Source: Pontederia crassipes (taxonomy: Eukaryota > Streptophyta > Magnoliopsida > Commelinales > Pontederiaceae). Taken from it: a stretch of 64,000 nucleotides of DNA. The stretch is from contig CM060197.1 in assembly GCA_030549335.1 (NCBI GenBank), positions 16,132,501 to 16,196,500 of the forward strand. Reading direction: 5' to 3'. Within the stretch, counting starts at the first letter, position 1. Each line of letters begins with the position of its first letter. The position numbers were made by a program, and so were the translations under genes. Of this stretch, positions 1 to 11,576 are shown piece after piece. The notes below the pieces were generated by a model that saw nothing but the letters and a program-made list of their open reading frames with translations, had not been told where the DNA came from and searched no databases.

Positions 1-479
1 AAAGGGGAAAGTCTTCCGTAAAATCACATTTGACCCAACAACACCTTAAACTCCCCGAGTTGTGTTGAGATTTTTATTTGATTCTTTTTTAAAAATATAA
101 TCTTTGTCTTTATGTTTAAAATATTTACTATTTGATTTTAAAATAATTTTATATTCAAATGAAATGAAATCGATTAGATCTCAAAAAATAATAGTAGAGT
201 ATTGAATCAAATGAGAAACTAGGCAACCAATCGAACTAATAATTCAAGCTTTGAATTGATCCCATGAGGTGGACATCTCATTGTTTGGCATTAGATTACT
301 GCATAAATTAACACTTTAATGTAAAGAATAAATCCAAACACATATTAAATTGGTCATAGAATGGATAAAAAGATTATTGGAAGATATTCTAATGTTATTC
401 AAACCATTGATGGATTAAAATATTCTCTAGCATATTTCTGAACATTTTAGACAAATTCTAACTTGTGACATCCAATCAA
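1..479. other. AT-rich sequence without a recognised gene
   Basis: No open frame or known motif is visible. It lies beyond the RNase H end of the decayed minus-strand gypsy element, so it may be eroded integrase sequence, but I could not match any integrase motif here. Confidence 0.4.
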
Positions 480-1467
480 AATTTTCTTTTAAAATTCTTT
501 ATCATCTCATACGAAACCTTTATGTCCTTGTACTCAAAGTCCTTCTATGCTTGTGTTATTCTATCCATTAAATCCAATTGGATCACACAATATATCATCA
601 ATTTTTCTTTTGGGTTTTTGTAGCTAGGCTCCACTTGTAAACTCTTGCATATCATTAGTCTTTCTCACTTTTCTACTTAGAGCATTTTCTATTGAGTTGG
701 TCGTTTTTTAATAATAGAGAATACCAAATTCATAATCCTTAAACAACTCTAACCATCTTTTTTATTTCATTTTACAACACATACTTAAGACTCCTGTGAT
801 TAATGTACACTTCGAATTATTCACCATATAATCAGTGTCGTCATATCTTTAAAGCAAACATTACTACCGTCAATTCCAAACCATGAGTAGTATAGTTCCT
901 CTCATGAGGTTTGAGTTGCCTTGAAGCATAGGCTATAGCTTTTCTATATTGTATTAGTACATAGCTCAATCATGTTCCAAATGTGTCATTCTATACTGTG
1001 TAGCATCTTACTCCTAAAGGAATTGTCAACACCAATGGAGTTGTAAACATCTTCTTTAGTTCCAAGATTTTTTTTTTATATTCTAGGTGCAATTTCACTC
1101 CTCTCCTTCTTCGATCAACTTTATCATGAGAGCAACAAGCTTGGAAAAGCCTTATCTAATATTCAACTAATGCAAAATACTCCTTATCTCTTCATTGTCT
1201 TTGGCCTTTTCCAACTAATTATACTTTTAACTTTTATTGGATCCACAAAGATGCCCTCCTTTGATGTAATGTGGTTTAAGAACATACGTTGCACCTGTCA
1301 AAATTAATATTTGGAGAACTTTAATATAGCTGATGTTACACTATCTATAAATGTTTCTGATGCTCTTCAAGACTTAATGGGTAGACAAGAATATCATTAA
1401 AAAAACAACGACAAATTTGTCGACATGAGGTTTGGATATCTTGTGCAAGTCTATAAATGTTACAAGA
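480..1467 (-). pseudogene. gypsy RT catalytic region and RNase H remnant
   Basis: On the minus strand, about 1467 to 1360 encodes an RT palm remnant: FVVVF is followed in another frame by NDILVYPLSLEEH, which corresponds to the family box (F/Y)xDDILVYS...EEH. About 950-850 reads [20 protein letters not shown], the RNase H block that normally continues HDLEL. Further along, FALKI and LYGE-like residues precede a remnant of the FTDHKSL box. Stops and frame changes are frequent, so no product is possible. The RT fingers of the same gene lie beyond the solo LTR at about 4820, so the solo LTR interrupts RT. Confidence 0.7.
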
Positions 1468-2669
1468 GTATTTGTAACTCCCCGAGGGATGCCACATATG
1501 CGATTCTTTCCTTCTTTGACTCTTTGACCTCTTTCCTTGACCAAATTTGTTGACCGGAGGGTCATTATCAAAAGAATGCGAAGCGAAAGACTCAAGGGAT
1601 ATAATAAAATGATGTAGCGAAAAATTAACGACATAGCGGAAGACTTACAAAAAAATAGAATATTACAGCGGAAGACTAAACAACAAGAGGAACACGACAA
1701 AAAAAGGGAAATATGCGGAAGCGTAATATATCAAATGTTTAACTAGCCTTCATCGGAGGCAACAATGCATGAGCCACATACGTCCAAAAAGTGACCAAAA
1801 TACATTTAAAAAAGGTGTCCTAGTATGAGGAGACAGTCTCATTACTAGACACGGTGCGGGAAGCAAAAAGGTGTACTCGTCTGCCCAAAAAAATAGTGGC
1901 TCGTAAGTGCAAGACTAATCTAGATAAAATAATGGCTACAGTCCATAAGGACACGATAGGACCCATCGCCGTACACAACCCAACACATGCTACGGTACAT
2001 AAAATAGCTAGCACTCCTCTCCATGAGGACGATATGCAGAAACACACTACCCCGCCGAGACCTCTGGACACGCAGCGCCACCTCCCGAATGACCATTATG
2101 CACCTGTGGGGATCACACATGGGAGCAAACTCAACCGTTAGCATAAAGTTAAGTGCGGGTTCATATAAATCATAAATCAATTCTATCCAAACATAGCATG
2201 AGAGCATAATAAAAGATTAAGTCGGAATGGATAAAATCTCATGAGTCATGGCATAGATGGAAATCATAGCAGCAACACCATATAAGAAGATCAAGATCAT
2301 AATAGGGAACGCATCATTCGTATTCATTTGCCAGGCTTTGCTTTCATACAATTTTACTTGCTTGCTTTCATGCTTTTCTTTTCATGCATCTTTCATAACT
2401 TGACATCTAAACATGCTTTGCATCTTTTATTCTTATCTTTTTGAAGAGCTCTTCATCTTGATGGGAATACCATTGCATAAAACTGATGATACAACTATCT
2501 AGACATCATGTGCACGTGGGGGATCAGTGCCACGGAGAACCACGTCGGGTTTGGATGCCCCCGCCACCGGCGGAATGAAACATCCGTGGGAGAATCTCCC
2601 GCCTAGATAGAGCAAATGATAATTCATGAGGGGGCCTGTTACGAAGCTAGAACATCATCCCTCATCGTA

Positions 2670-2770
2670 CCTGCACCTGTCTTTCGGTCCATCCACCGAT
2701 CAAGGCAAAGCTAGGTAACCTGCGCCTGTCTTTCGGTCCGTTCACCGATCAAGGAAAAGACAGGTCATCA
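2670..2770. repeat. 49-bp tandem duplication inside the solo LTR
   Basis: Two copies of a unit containing CTGTCTTTCGGTCC and CACCGATCAAGG start 49 bases apart (CTTTCGGTCC at 2681 and 2730). Only two copies are present. Confidence 0.75.
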
Positions 2771-3235
2771 GCTTAATTTAGTCTTCGTTAATAATCAAAT
2801 GGACGGGAGTGGCTTAGAAATCAGGATTAGGATAGAAGAGGTCGTTACTTCCAGTCCACACGACGGATGCCCTAAGGTCATGGTCATCTGTCGAAACATT
2901 TTAGTCGACCAAAGAGTGTGGTCGCCATCTCTTATCATTCATGTTCTTCATGACAGAGTTCTTATTCATTTATCATCATGTTCATAGAAGTTGTTGTCAA
3001 TTCAGAATCATAGTCATAATCGTATGTTCCATGGAGATCAATATACTTCATGACATAAAACGTCTAATCATCTTCGGTTCTTTCTTGAAGAGAGATTTAT
3101 TGTCACATTCATATATGAAGCAGGGTCTATATAAAATCAATGGATAACATGTTATGGGTCGACATGGAAAATAATTGGGAGGTTTCACGTTTATTTAAGA
3201 AGTAGGATATCGTAACTAACGGAAAAACAGGACCA

Positions 3236-3570
3236 GAACCCGGGCCGAGTGAAAGAAAACTCGGGTCGAGCTGGGTCTAGATCAGACTCGGTCTGTCGGT
3301 TTGACAGTCTGAGAAGAACCCGAGCCGGGTTAGGTTTACACCTGGACCGAGTTGGAAAGACGATCGAGTCGGGAGAATCGATTCTCCCGATCGTCTTCTC
3401 TTCGCAAGAACCCGGGCCGAGTCATGGGTGACTCAGTCCGGGAACCTGGTTCGCTCCAAGCTCGAGCTCGGCGTCCATGGCGGACCCGGGCTGTGCTCGG
3501 GTGGACCCGGTGCGGCCAAACCGTGCCCGAGCCGAGTTCTGAGGAACCCGGGCCGGGTTCGATCGAGTCG
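3236..3570. repeat. GC-rich degenerate repeats (CCCGGGCCGAGT type)
   Basis: Variants of AACCCGGGCCGAGT recur (about 3238, 3315, 3410, 3548), mixed with their partial inverse. The stretch is far richer in GC than its surroundings and lies downstream of the LTR TATA box in the LTR's own orientation. Similar ACCCGGCCCGAGT words occur in the LTR at 54970-55230, which may mean the two LTR families are related. That is a weak inference. Confidence 0.5.
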
Positions 3571-4276
3571 TAAAATAGATTCCAAGAGTTCGTCTTCTCC
3601 GACGATCGCCGGCGCAGTACATTTATGTAACTAAGTTAAAAGCATTTAGAGTAGTAATCTAATGTGAACATTACATGGCAAGAGTCGTCCTAAGCATGCA
3701 TCTAAGAATGAAAATATCACTAACATGTCGTGCATTCATTTTACATAGAATCGGTTTGATGATACATGGAATCATTCTTGTAACATGCATTTCTTCGTTC
3801 ATGTCATCATTATCAGAAGTATTATGCATAACTTTGGAAGGATTTCGTTCAGGGTTCGAATCAGGCATGCAACGTCCGTCAAGAGTTTGACTTATGAAAT
3901 AGATCCCGAGGTCCACACACCTTAAAGCCTACGAAGTCGAGGTTCGTCCGTGAGTTTGTTCGTGTCTCATTCTTACGTCACCGGAGCTGGTCGCCGGTGA
4001 AGCTCTGTCGCTCTCTGCTGTTCGCGCACGTCGGTGAAAAAGGAAAGTCGAGTGAGCAAAAAGAAATCGTAGATCTGCGAACAGAAGATGGAAACAGGGG
4101 ACTTTTCTCACCGCGTCGTTGCCCCTGTTGTTCGCCAGTACCGGAGATGATCGCCGGCGTCACCTACTCACCGCCCACTGTTTGCGCACCAGAGGAGAAA
4201 AGAGAACGAGTGAGAGTTCGGCTCAGCTTGCAGAAAATGAAAGAGCAGAGGGGGGAAAACGAGAGGCCGACCGCCT

Positions 4277-4284
4277 CTTTTATA
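4277..4284 (-). promoter_or_regulatory. LTR TATA box
   Basis: TATAAAAG on the minus strand, about 290 bases inside the start of the solo LTR, followed by a GC-rich leader. The position fits a U3/R boundary. Confidence 0.55.
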
Positions 4285-4581
4285 GAAATGGAAGTCGAAA
4301 CGTCCATTGCTCTTCCCACTGCAAATCTGTTAGCCACATTTCGTCTGCCAGGTGGCCACCGTGGAATTGGGCGGCAGGTTTCGGCCATTGGGCTTGGCTA
4401 GCCGGAGAGAGAGGGTAGGAGAGAGAACGGCTGCAGTAGAAGAAGACAGGGAGGAAGAATAGAAGGGGAAAAAGGTGGATAGAAGATGACAAAAATGGGA
4501 AAAAGGGGAGGCTTGGCTTTACGTTTCCATCATTGCCCCCCCCCTTTTTTTTGACCCTGTTGACCGAAATGTTACTGTATT

Positions 4582-5655
4582 TGTTAGTACAAAAAAAGTA
4601 TGAAAAACGAATCATAATAAACATATCTTATTAAAAGTTGTTTTAGTAATGTCTTCATTAGACATTCTTAGTTTATGGTATCAACTTCTTAAGTTAATAT
4701 TTCAAAAGACGACATTGAAAACAACCTATCAAATCATCAATTCGCATGGGTACTTATTCTTGATTTCTTGATGATAACCTTATTGAGTATTCTAATAGCA
4801 AATGCACAACCCCAAACCCCAAATATCCATCCTTCTTCTTTACAAACAACACAAATGCACCCCATGATGACACATTTGGGGTAATGAATTGTGTGTCTAA
4901 AAACTCCTATAATTGTGTTTTTAATTCCTTAGTGCCATTTTATATGAAGATTAACTAATTGGAGTTGTCCATGGTACCATCTCAATGTGATTTTCCTTTT
5001 TAGAGGTAATCACAAGAGTTCATCGAAAAATACATTAGGAAAATCTCTATCCTTAACCACTTCAATTTGTTGTAGTTGCTTGCATTGAAAATCACTCTTG
5101 ATCGCACTAGAGAATTTTTCGATATCCATTGCTTAAAATTCTATTGACATTTGTTGAAGAAATCATTATCTTCTTCTCCTTCGATGGGATCTCACGAAAA
5201 ATTATTAACTACCCTTTTTGAGTTCTTATTGATCTTCACTTTATTATTTTAGCACATCATGTGGGCATTATGGTACGATAATCGATACATATTTAATATG
5301 ACATAATAGTCTACCATATGTAGCAATATGATGTCTATTTAGTAGCTTACTCGCTCAATGATCACTATTATGTGTAGGAGATATTACCTAATGGAGACAC
5401 TACCTAATTACGTTGAAATAACAAACTGTCACTTCATACACTCCAACTTAATGCCCATTATGTTAGAAAATACTAACGACATAAAAGAATGAGTTGCAAC
5501 ATAATTGAATAAAACATTTGCATAGTGATTAGTTACAATGACAACATTTCATGAAACTTTTGAACCTCATTGATTTGCATGGTGTAGACCCTTCGTGGTG
5601 CTATCTAGAATTTTCGATGTGCTTGTTGCCCTTATCTTGTTGTTTAGACTTCTTC
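4582..5655 (-). pseudogene. gypsy protease and RT-fingers remnant
   Basis: Minus-strand reading near 4870-4800 gives [13 protein letters not shown], matching the RT fingers block [12 protein letters not shown] of gypsy polyproteins. It is followed by a degraded LCIDYR region. The part up to 5655 would hold protease and the linker to gag. I see no intact D(S/T)G active site. Many stops in all frames. Confidence 0.6.
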
Positions 5656-6062
5656 TTTAGACATTATCTGATGTAGTGACCCATCTTATCACATTGCAGA
5701 CATGCGCCAGACTTTCATCCTTGATTCTCCCATGTGAAACTTAATGCAACGAGAACAAGGCTTGCAGCATTGCTTACCTTCACTCCTTGAGTAAAGCATT
5801 AAGTCCTTGATCTTCTTATCTTCGTCTTTTCTTTGTTCTTTCCTTGGCTTTTTGCCTAGGTAGAACTTCTGTCCATCTTGTTCCCTGACAAGCTTGAAAG
5901 ATATATAGATTGCCTTCTCCATGATTGTTGGGCCACCACTGATGACCTCAATTATAAGGGTTAGACTAAAATCATAGATAAGCTTGTTAACCCTTACCCT
6001 CTCAATGTCGTTTAGAGGGCATATCTCTCACATGCCATAAACTTATTTAGATGCTACTCAAT
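5656..6062 (-). pseudogene. gypsy gag C-terminal part with zinc knuckle
   Basis: About 5705-5660 on the minus strand encodes CLQCDKMGHYIRxC, a CCHC nucleic-acid-binding knuckle whose last Cys is reached after a stop codon. Upstream (5922-5790) is a Lys/Arg-rich stretch (MEKAIYISFKLVREQDGQKF...), typical of the basic region before the knuckle. Gag would form the virus-like particle and bind RNA. This copy is dead and is cut by the hAT MITE at 6063. Confidence 0.7.
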
Positions 6063-6070
6063 AGTCATAC

Positions 6071-6918
6071 CAGTGTTTTTAAAATCGGACCGGACCAGCC
6101 GGTCCGACCGTTTCAACCGCGAACCAGTCGTCGGTCCGGTCCGGTCCGGTTTAGTATTAAAAACCGTTTTGTCAAAAAACTGGATTGAACCGGGTCAACC
6201 CGGCCAAAACCGGATTGAACCGGAAAACCGGTTTTTTCAAAAAGAGTAAAAAAGGTTGAAATAATGGAAAACAAATAGAAAAAAGGAAAGTATATTATAG
6301 TATTAATGATGGAAGAATATGTAGAGGAGAAAAATAAGGGATTAGATTTGATAGGAGGAGAAAAATAAGGGATTAGATTTTATAGAATGAATGTAAAAAA
6401 GGATATTAGTAATAAGGAAGTTACATTTGAATTTGAAAATAAAAGATAAGAAGGTAATAATAAAGTTATAATTTAAATAAAAGAGAAAATTATCATAAGA
6501 TGATAAAATTTAATTCATTATAAATAATTTATAATAAAAATTGAAACATAAATAATATAATAAATTTGACAGGATGATTGTGAATAAGGAAATAGATAAT
6601 ACTAAAACGTGGGAAAATAGTATAAAGAAATATTCAAATAAAAAAATAAAATTATTCATGAAATTAACTAATATATAATTTAAAAATATAAAAAATAATT
6701 TTCTACTATTTGATTAATTTAAAATGATGATAACATGCTTTTTATTTTATTACTTATTACCTTTTATACTTTAATTTATAATATATTTTTTTGAAGTAAT
6801 ATAAATAATATTATTTTAATAAAAATCCGGCTCAATCCGGTTGAACCCGATTGAATCGATCGAACCATGACCCAGTTGGCTGACCGATTCGATCACCAGT
6901 CCGGTTTTAAAAATATTG
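6071..6918. mobile_element. Non-autonomous hAT element (MITE), 848 bp
   Basis: Terminal inverted repeats of about 23 bp: left CAGTGTTTTTAAAATCGGAC, right (reverse complement) CAATATTTTTAAAACCGGAC, four mismatches over 23 positions. An exact 8-bp duplication AGTCATAC lies at 6063-6070 and 6919-6926. The CAGTG end and the 8-bp TSD are the hAT signature. Subterminal regions are full of CCGGTCCGG/AACCGG words in both orientations (6085-6235 and 6830-6905), likely transposase-binding repeats. The core is AT-rich and non-coding and contains a direct duplication of about 35 bp (6326-6383). It was moved in trans and interrupts gypsy gag. Confidence 0.85.
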
Positions 6919-7260
6919 AGTCATACTTTTCTATTGTAGGTTCATAAATTCAGCTTGCTTTCTATCTTGAACATACATACAGAAGTAGTGATTCCTGAAA
7001 GTCCTTGTGAAGTCCTCAAAATGATTTCTTCATCATCATCAAATTGAGTCATAATCACGAACCTCCATCAGCGACGAGCCTCATCAACTAGTTAACAACT
7101 GTAGTTAAGTTAACCTTATGCATGTTAGAGCAATTCATGACCAAACTTTGATGTCCACCCAAGCTTCTACCTTGTTTGAATTTCTATCCTCATTGGAGGT
7201 TGGGAGATGAAGCTTCCTTTTTCAATGAACGAGCTTGACTAGATAGACACACCCGTTTTC
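6919..7260 (-). pseudogene. gypsy gag core remnant
   Basis: Minus-strand reading of 7030-6927 gives HFEDFTRTFRNHY...VQDRKQAEFMNLQ, the retrotransposon-gag pattern (an F-x-x-x-F-x-x-x-Y region, then R-x-x-x-F-x-x-L). The reading resumes beyond the MITE at 6062 with IE-x-x-x-x-KF, the next part of the gag fold. Stops are present, and the N-terminal end near 7260 is not defined. Confidence 0.6.
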
Positions 7261-7269
7261 ACACTTTCT

Positions 7270-9300
7270 TTATACAACACGAGCCATATGGTTCACGTTT
7301 CAATCAAGAAAGATATAACATCTAAAAGTCTCCCTTCTTCCATCCTTAATCAAAACAAGAATCAACCACACTTAGTTGGTTAATTCAAAATATACATAAA
7401 TGAAATATTTGACTTTACATAATATCATATCTTAATTTAATTGAAGAATCAAATCACTACTATCACCTAAACTACTAAACTTTTGGAGAACTTAGGAACA
7501 CACATATTGTTGCAAGTACGATAAATTTTGTTTCCAAAATATGTACACACAATGTGTAAGAAACTTTATGTTCCAAACTTTACTTTGATGGGTGGGGAAA
7601 ACTTATTCTTCAACTAATTAATTATGCTTTACAAATTACAAATATTTACATCATAAATATTCAGGTTTTAACCTAATTATATATGAATATGCATAACATT
7701 TTACATTCAACAATCATCATATATAATATTTATAATGAAGAAAATATGTATAGAAAAATGTATTTGGGGTCATTTATGTTGTTCACGATCACATAACACA
7801 CAAATAACATAAACACATAAATCAATCTTTCATGATCATTTCAAGGCTGTGAAAATAAATTTCACGCTTCATGATCATGAATTATCCACTCACGGGCGTG
7901 AAAAACATATTATCATGCCAAACTTTCATATTTCGATATACATCATGACTGTGAACCACCCTGTCACGATCATGAAACCTAATTTCATAGGCGTGGCCGA
8001 AGATCCCATTTTTTCTACCTTACGGCTGCGTTTGGATGGGAACATTTCGCGAGAACATCACGAAATGTTCCCAAACGCTATACGTGACGAGAACAAACAC
8101 GTGACTTCCGCGGAAACATTTGGCGAAATATTCCCGCGAAAAGTTCTTGCCTTCGGCAAGAACATTTATTTTTTTTCAACGCCGCAATCTTTGACTTTTT
8201 TTTTATTTCATCTATTTTTTTAATTATTTTGTAATGTATGTATATATAATTTATAATACATTATTAGGGATATTATAAAATAATTTATTAAATATTATTA
8301 ATTAAAAACTATAAAATAATTAGTTCTAATAATTAATAAATATTTTATTAATTAAACTATTCAATTATTTTTTTAAAAAATATATTATATTTGGATTTTA
8401 AAATGTATGTAAATTGTAATATTAATAATATTTAAAATATTTAATCAAAATAAATAAAAATAATATTAATAATATAATGATTTACGTAAATTATAATATT
8501 AATAATATATTCTTATTTATTATAATTTTATACCTCATAAAATAATAAATTATATTCTTAGTTCTTACTTTTTATCCAAACACTCACTAAAATTTATTCA
8601 TCACATCAACTTTTTAAATTCACATCATTACACTTTTTCATCCAAACACCAACCCAAACTTTTCTATCACATCAATTAATTCTCGAAAATAAAAGTTCTC
8701 TCAGTATTCCCTTACCAAACGCAACCTACGATTACGGTTATGATCAATATGGTCAAGCTAGTACACACAAGTTTTGGGGCTGATTTTTAGTCAAAACTTT
8801 ACAGATTTCTAATGCAAATCATGGGGACAAACATGCATACCATTAAAGATGATTTAAGGGTGATTTACAAGCACTAAGAAACATTAAACATGTAGATAAT
8901 GACATTAAGAAGATTTAAGGTTTTTTGTTAAATACATTCAAGAACATAAATCTAACACATTGATCTATAATTAATAAGATATATGAAAAACATAAAAACT
9001 ATCAAATCTAATGCATTTTAACCAATGCACCCTTAACCACAATTTTCGAATTAAGAACATATTGTTCTTAAATATCTCTATCTATAAAGAAAATTCAAAA
9101 CAGAAATTTGAATCCCTTTTACATATGGTAACCAATTTTAATTTGATATTTTTCTCTTTCTCTTCTTTCTTCTCATTTTTCTACTTGATCCTCCTCCAAC
9201 CGTAGATGGCCATCACATTCCAACAAAAGGGAAGAAAAGGGAGGGCATTAGATTTTATCAAATGACCATAACACCCGTGCTTAAAAATGAGAATGTTACA
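7270..9300 (-). repeat. Probable 5' LTR of the decayed gypsy element
   Basis: It ends at 9300 with (minus strand) TGTAACATTCTC, a typical gypsy LTR start, and lies upstream of gag in the element's orientation. Near 7840-7990 it carries several copies of the palindrome-like word TTCACG..CGTGAA. I found no tRNA primer-binding site between 7000 and 7900, so the inner boundary is a guess. It contains the 8024-8726 MITE. The 124-codon frame at 7849-8223 runs into the MITE and is not a gene. Confidence 0.45.
8024..8726. mobile_element. MITE, Harbinger-like, 703 bp
   Basis: Inverted ends: left GGCTGCGTTTGGATGGGAA, right (reverse complement) GGTTGCGTTTGGTAAGGGAA. They are flanked by TAC on both sides (8021-8023 and 8727-8729). 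The G(G)CTGCGTTTGG end and 3-bp TSD resemble PIF/Harbinger MITEs, though the usual target is TTA/TAA. The interior is AT-rich (8220-8570) and non-coding. Confidence 0.65.
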
Positions 9301-11384
9301 ACTATTCTATCAAATTCATAGCACAGTTGAATTCCAAATGTTGGACCGGAGGTAATACAATTCGAACCTTGGAGCCTATCATATTGATCACAAAAAAAAA
9401 ACCAATTTCTTATACCAAAAGAATATCATTGATCACATTGACCAAAAAAATGACAATTTCTTACGCCATGCTGAGACAAGTGTAATGTTCTTAGCTTCAT
9501 CGACGTGCAAATGCCCGCTCACAATAAATTCGTCCGGCATCGCAATCACCCGAAGAGCATGATAAAAAAGTTGGCTGTTAAGAATTGCTTGCTGGAGGGA
9601 ATCCGGCACACAGCCTGCACTTGGGTGTGCGTATGTGTCGCTATGGATGCTGAGAACCTGGTGCAGTTAATCAACAATAGAACTATTATACATGACATCC
9701 TCTTCTTGAGCATTGGAGCAATTGTTATAAACAAGCTAACCAAGTGAACTACATGGTAGTGATTTTGGTTATAAACAAGCTAACCGAGTATTTGGTTATT
9801 TTGGTTGTGCCACTGGCAATGCCATTTTTTTGGGAAGTGAACCCTCCTCCGGGACAATTCTGACTAGTATTTTAATTGGTATTCTTTAAAAATAAGAATG
9901 CTTCCTCAAAAGCAAACGTTTGCAGCGGTTTCATTTGGCCAAAAAAAATATCTGTCACATCTAAAATGCCATGTTGCAGATCTGCTACTGAGGCATAAAC
10001 CAATATCTCACTTAAGGGACTGCTTGGGGAATGAAGCCATATGGCTTTTGTCTTACCAAAATTCTGCTTGGCGTCCACCTTTAATGCTTTCACTAGGTTT
10101 GACATCCAAATATATATATTACTACTCATAAATAAGTACCCTAATCCAATGCACTAAGAATGGGAGGTACTGGAAGGTTGGGTACTTTTAGGTATATGCT
10201 ACCTTACCCTAATCATCAGAACATTCCAACTCCATTCAGGTCGTCTTAAGGAAATAAATGTCTAGCAATGCAAATCTTAGTTGAGCCACTGAACATGCAA
10301 CCTGCGTCAACGTGAGCAAAGAATACAATGTATTTCCCGCAGAATATTTGGAGATCTATAGCTGCACGATTTCTAGTAGTTTTTGCTCAGATCCCAGGCG
10401 TTGTAAACTAAAAAAGTAGCACGACTCCCCTCAAAAAAAAAAAAAAAAAAAGGTAGCGCGACTTCTTAAATGCAATTCAACATCACAGTACTTCCAAGTT
10501 GTATCCAACGTGGAAAAAAGATAAAATTAAAACATCAATTTTGATTAGAAAGCTGATAGTGGAACCCCAACATCTTAATACCAAAGTTCCATCAAACTTG
10601 AAATTCAAGCATTCTAGTACAGTGCATCCATAAGCCACTTAAAAGTGTTTTTATGAAGCTAATATAATAGATACTAGAAACTGTCTTGCTTTAAAAGGGA
10701 AAGCAAAAACATTTTAAGTTAACATAAGGGCGAAAAGGGGTTCAAAAGTTAAAAGTCTTTTGAAATAGTAATATAGCGCAGAAGAGCAGGAACCACCCCA
10801 GAAGAATCATCTGCCCAGAACAAAATAGAGTGGATCTGCAAGATGAATACAAAAGGTATGAAAGTGTTTAAGAAAAAAATATATTTCCAAACCAAATCTG
10901 CAAATGGGATTTCTTTTTTTTTTTTTTGCTAAGAAGATGGTCTAGCATTCAAAATTCATGGCAAATCAGAAACAGAATTCCAAAAAGAGATTTAATGGAA
11001 AAAATATATAAAGTCACACGAACAAGGAAATTAGGTGCATTATTAAAATAAAGACAAGAAGCCACAAGGAGTACTGAAAAAAATAAGAGTAGAGCATGTG
11101 AAAAGAAAAAGAACTTTGCTAGATCTGCAAATGAATTTAAAACCATGATTAGAAGTATACAATGAATTATATTGCAAAACTATTGCATACACCATGAGAA
11201 TGGAGTTTGCTTGCAATTTATCGATCATCTGAAACTTTGTTTTTCTGTACTCAATTTTATATCAGTGAAATGTTACTTTGTTATTCTCTTGAAGGGGATT
11301 ATACTTTGTTATTAAAGTAGAAAAACAAACTAATCATTCCTTGAGCTAGAAAACTATTTTTTTAAATGAATGCAATGGCAAACA
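9301..11384. other. Region downstream of the UBA2-like gene, no gene recognised
   Basis: AT-rich sequence with scattered short frames on both strands (9505-9747, 9872-10131, 10949-11228), none resembling a family I know. It includes an A-run at about 10433-10451. It is on the 3' side of the minus-strand UBA2-like gene and may contain spliced 3' UTR exons of it, given the splice donor at its stop codon. I cannot place their acceptors. Confidence 0.35.
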
Positions 11385-11558
11385 ACTCCGCCTATGTTTT
11401 ATAGCCGGTCCCAAGCCCGGATAAAGAAGGAGGGTTGTGTTAGGCCCCGACAGCCAGCGTAAAACCCTGTCGAATCTCATGAACATGGATCAACGAATTG
11501 CGTATGATCCATGTAACCGACCCCACCTAGTGGGATAAGGCTTTGTTGTTGTTGTTGT
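11385..11558 (+). mobile_element. Au-like SINE with 18-bp target-site duplication
   Basis: The block carries the Au-SINE wording AGCCGGTCCCAAGCCCGGAT near its 5' part and CCGACCCCACCTAGTGGGAT, then AAGGCTTTG and a (TTG)n tail at its 3' end. An exact 18-bp duplication TGAATGCAATGGCAAACA flanks it (11367-11384 and 11559-11576), as expected for target-primed reverse transcription by LINE machinery. Length (174 bp) is close to a full Au element. The identity rests on my memory of the consensus. The structure and TSD are seen directly. Confidence 0.85.
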
Positions 11559-11576
11559 TGAATGCAATGGCAAACA

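Larger units (their letters stand above)
1473..4576 (-). mobile_element. Solo LTR of a gypsy-type retrotransposon, 3.1 kb
   Basis: The block begins TGTAACTCCCCG and ends AATGTTACT, and is flanked on both sides by GTATT (1468-1472 and 4577-4581), a 5-bp target-site duplication. A minus-strand TATAAAAG at 4277-4284 followed by GC-rich leader-like sequence gives the orientation. No primer-binding site or polypurine tract borders it, and no coding domain lies inside, so it is a solo LTR left by LTR-LTR recombination. On the minus strand the first two bases, expected to be TG, are AG, one mutated terminal base. It sits inside the RT gene of an older minus-strand gypsy element. Several 60-134 codon open frames inside (for example 3997-4401) are chance frames in GC-rich LTR sequence. 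Confidence 0.8.
480..9300 (-). mobile_element. Decayed Ty3/gypsy retrotransposon with later insertions inside it
   Basis: Read on the minus strand, the order is LTR (ending at 9300 with TGTAACATTC), gag core, gag zinc knuckle, protease/RT fingers, RT catalytic region and RNase H: the normal 5' LTR-gag-PR-RT-RH order. Every coding part is broken by stops and frameshifts. The coding parts are split by a hAT MITE (6071-6918) and a solo LTR (1473-4576), and the LTR region by another MITE (8024-8726). The domain order, the CCHC box and RT fragments such as VKKKDG show the superfamily. The chromovirus (Tekay/Del or Reina-like) lineage is inferred from the [17 protein letters not shown] RNase H wording. 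The 3' end and second LTR are not visible. The left boundary is approximate. Confidence 0.7.

Noticed and set aside
3997..4401. 134-codon plus-strand frame as a gene
   Set aside because: It lies inside the solo LTR, overlaps other frames in both directions, and runs antisense to the LTR leader. No known domain.
7849..8223. 124-codon frame as a gene
   Set aside because: It starts in a decayed LTR and crosses the left end of a MITE at 8024. No domain.
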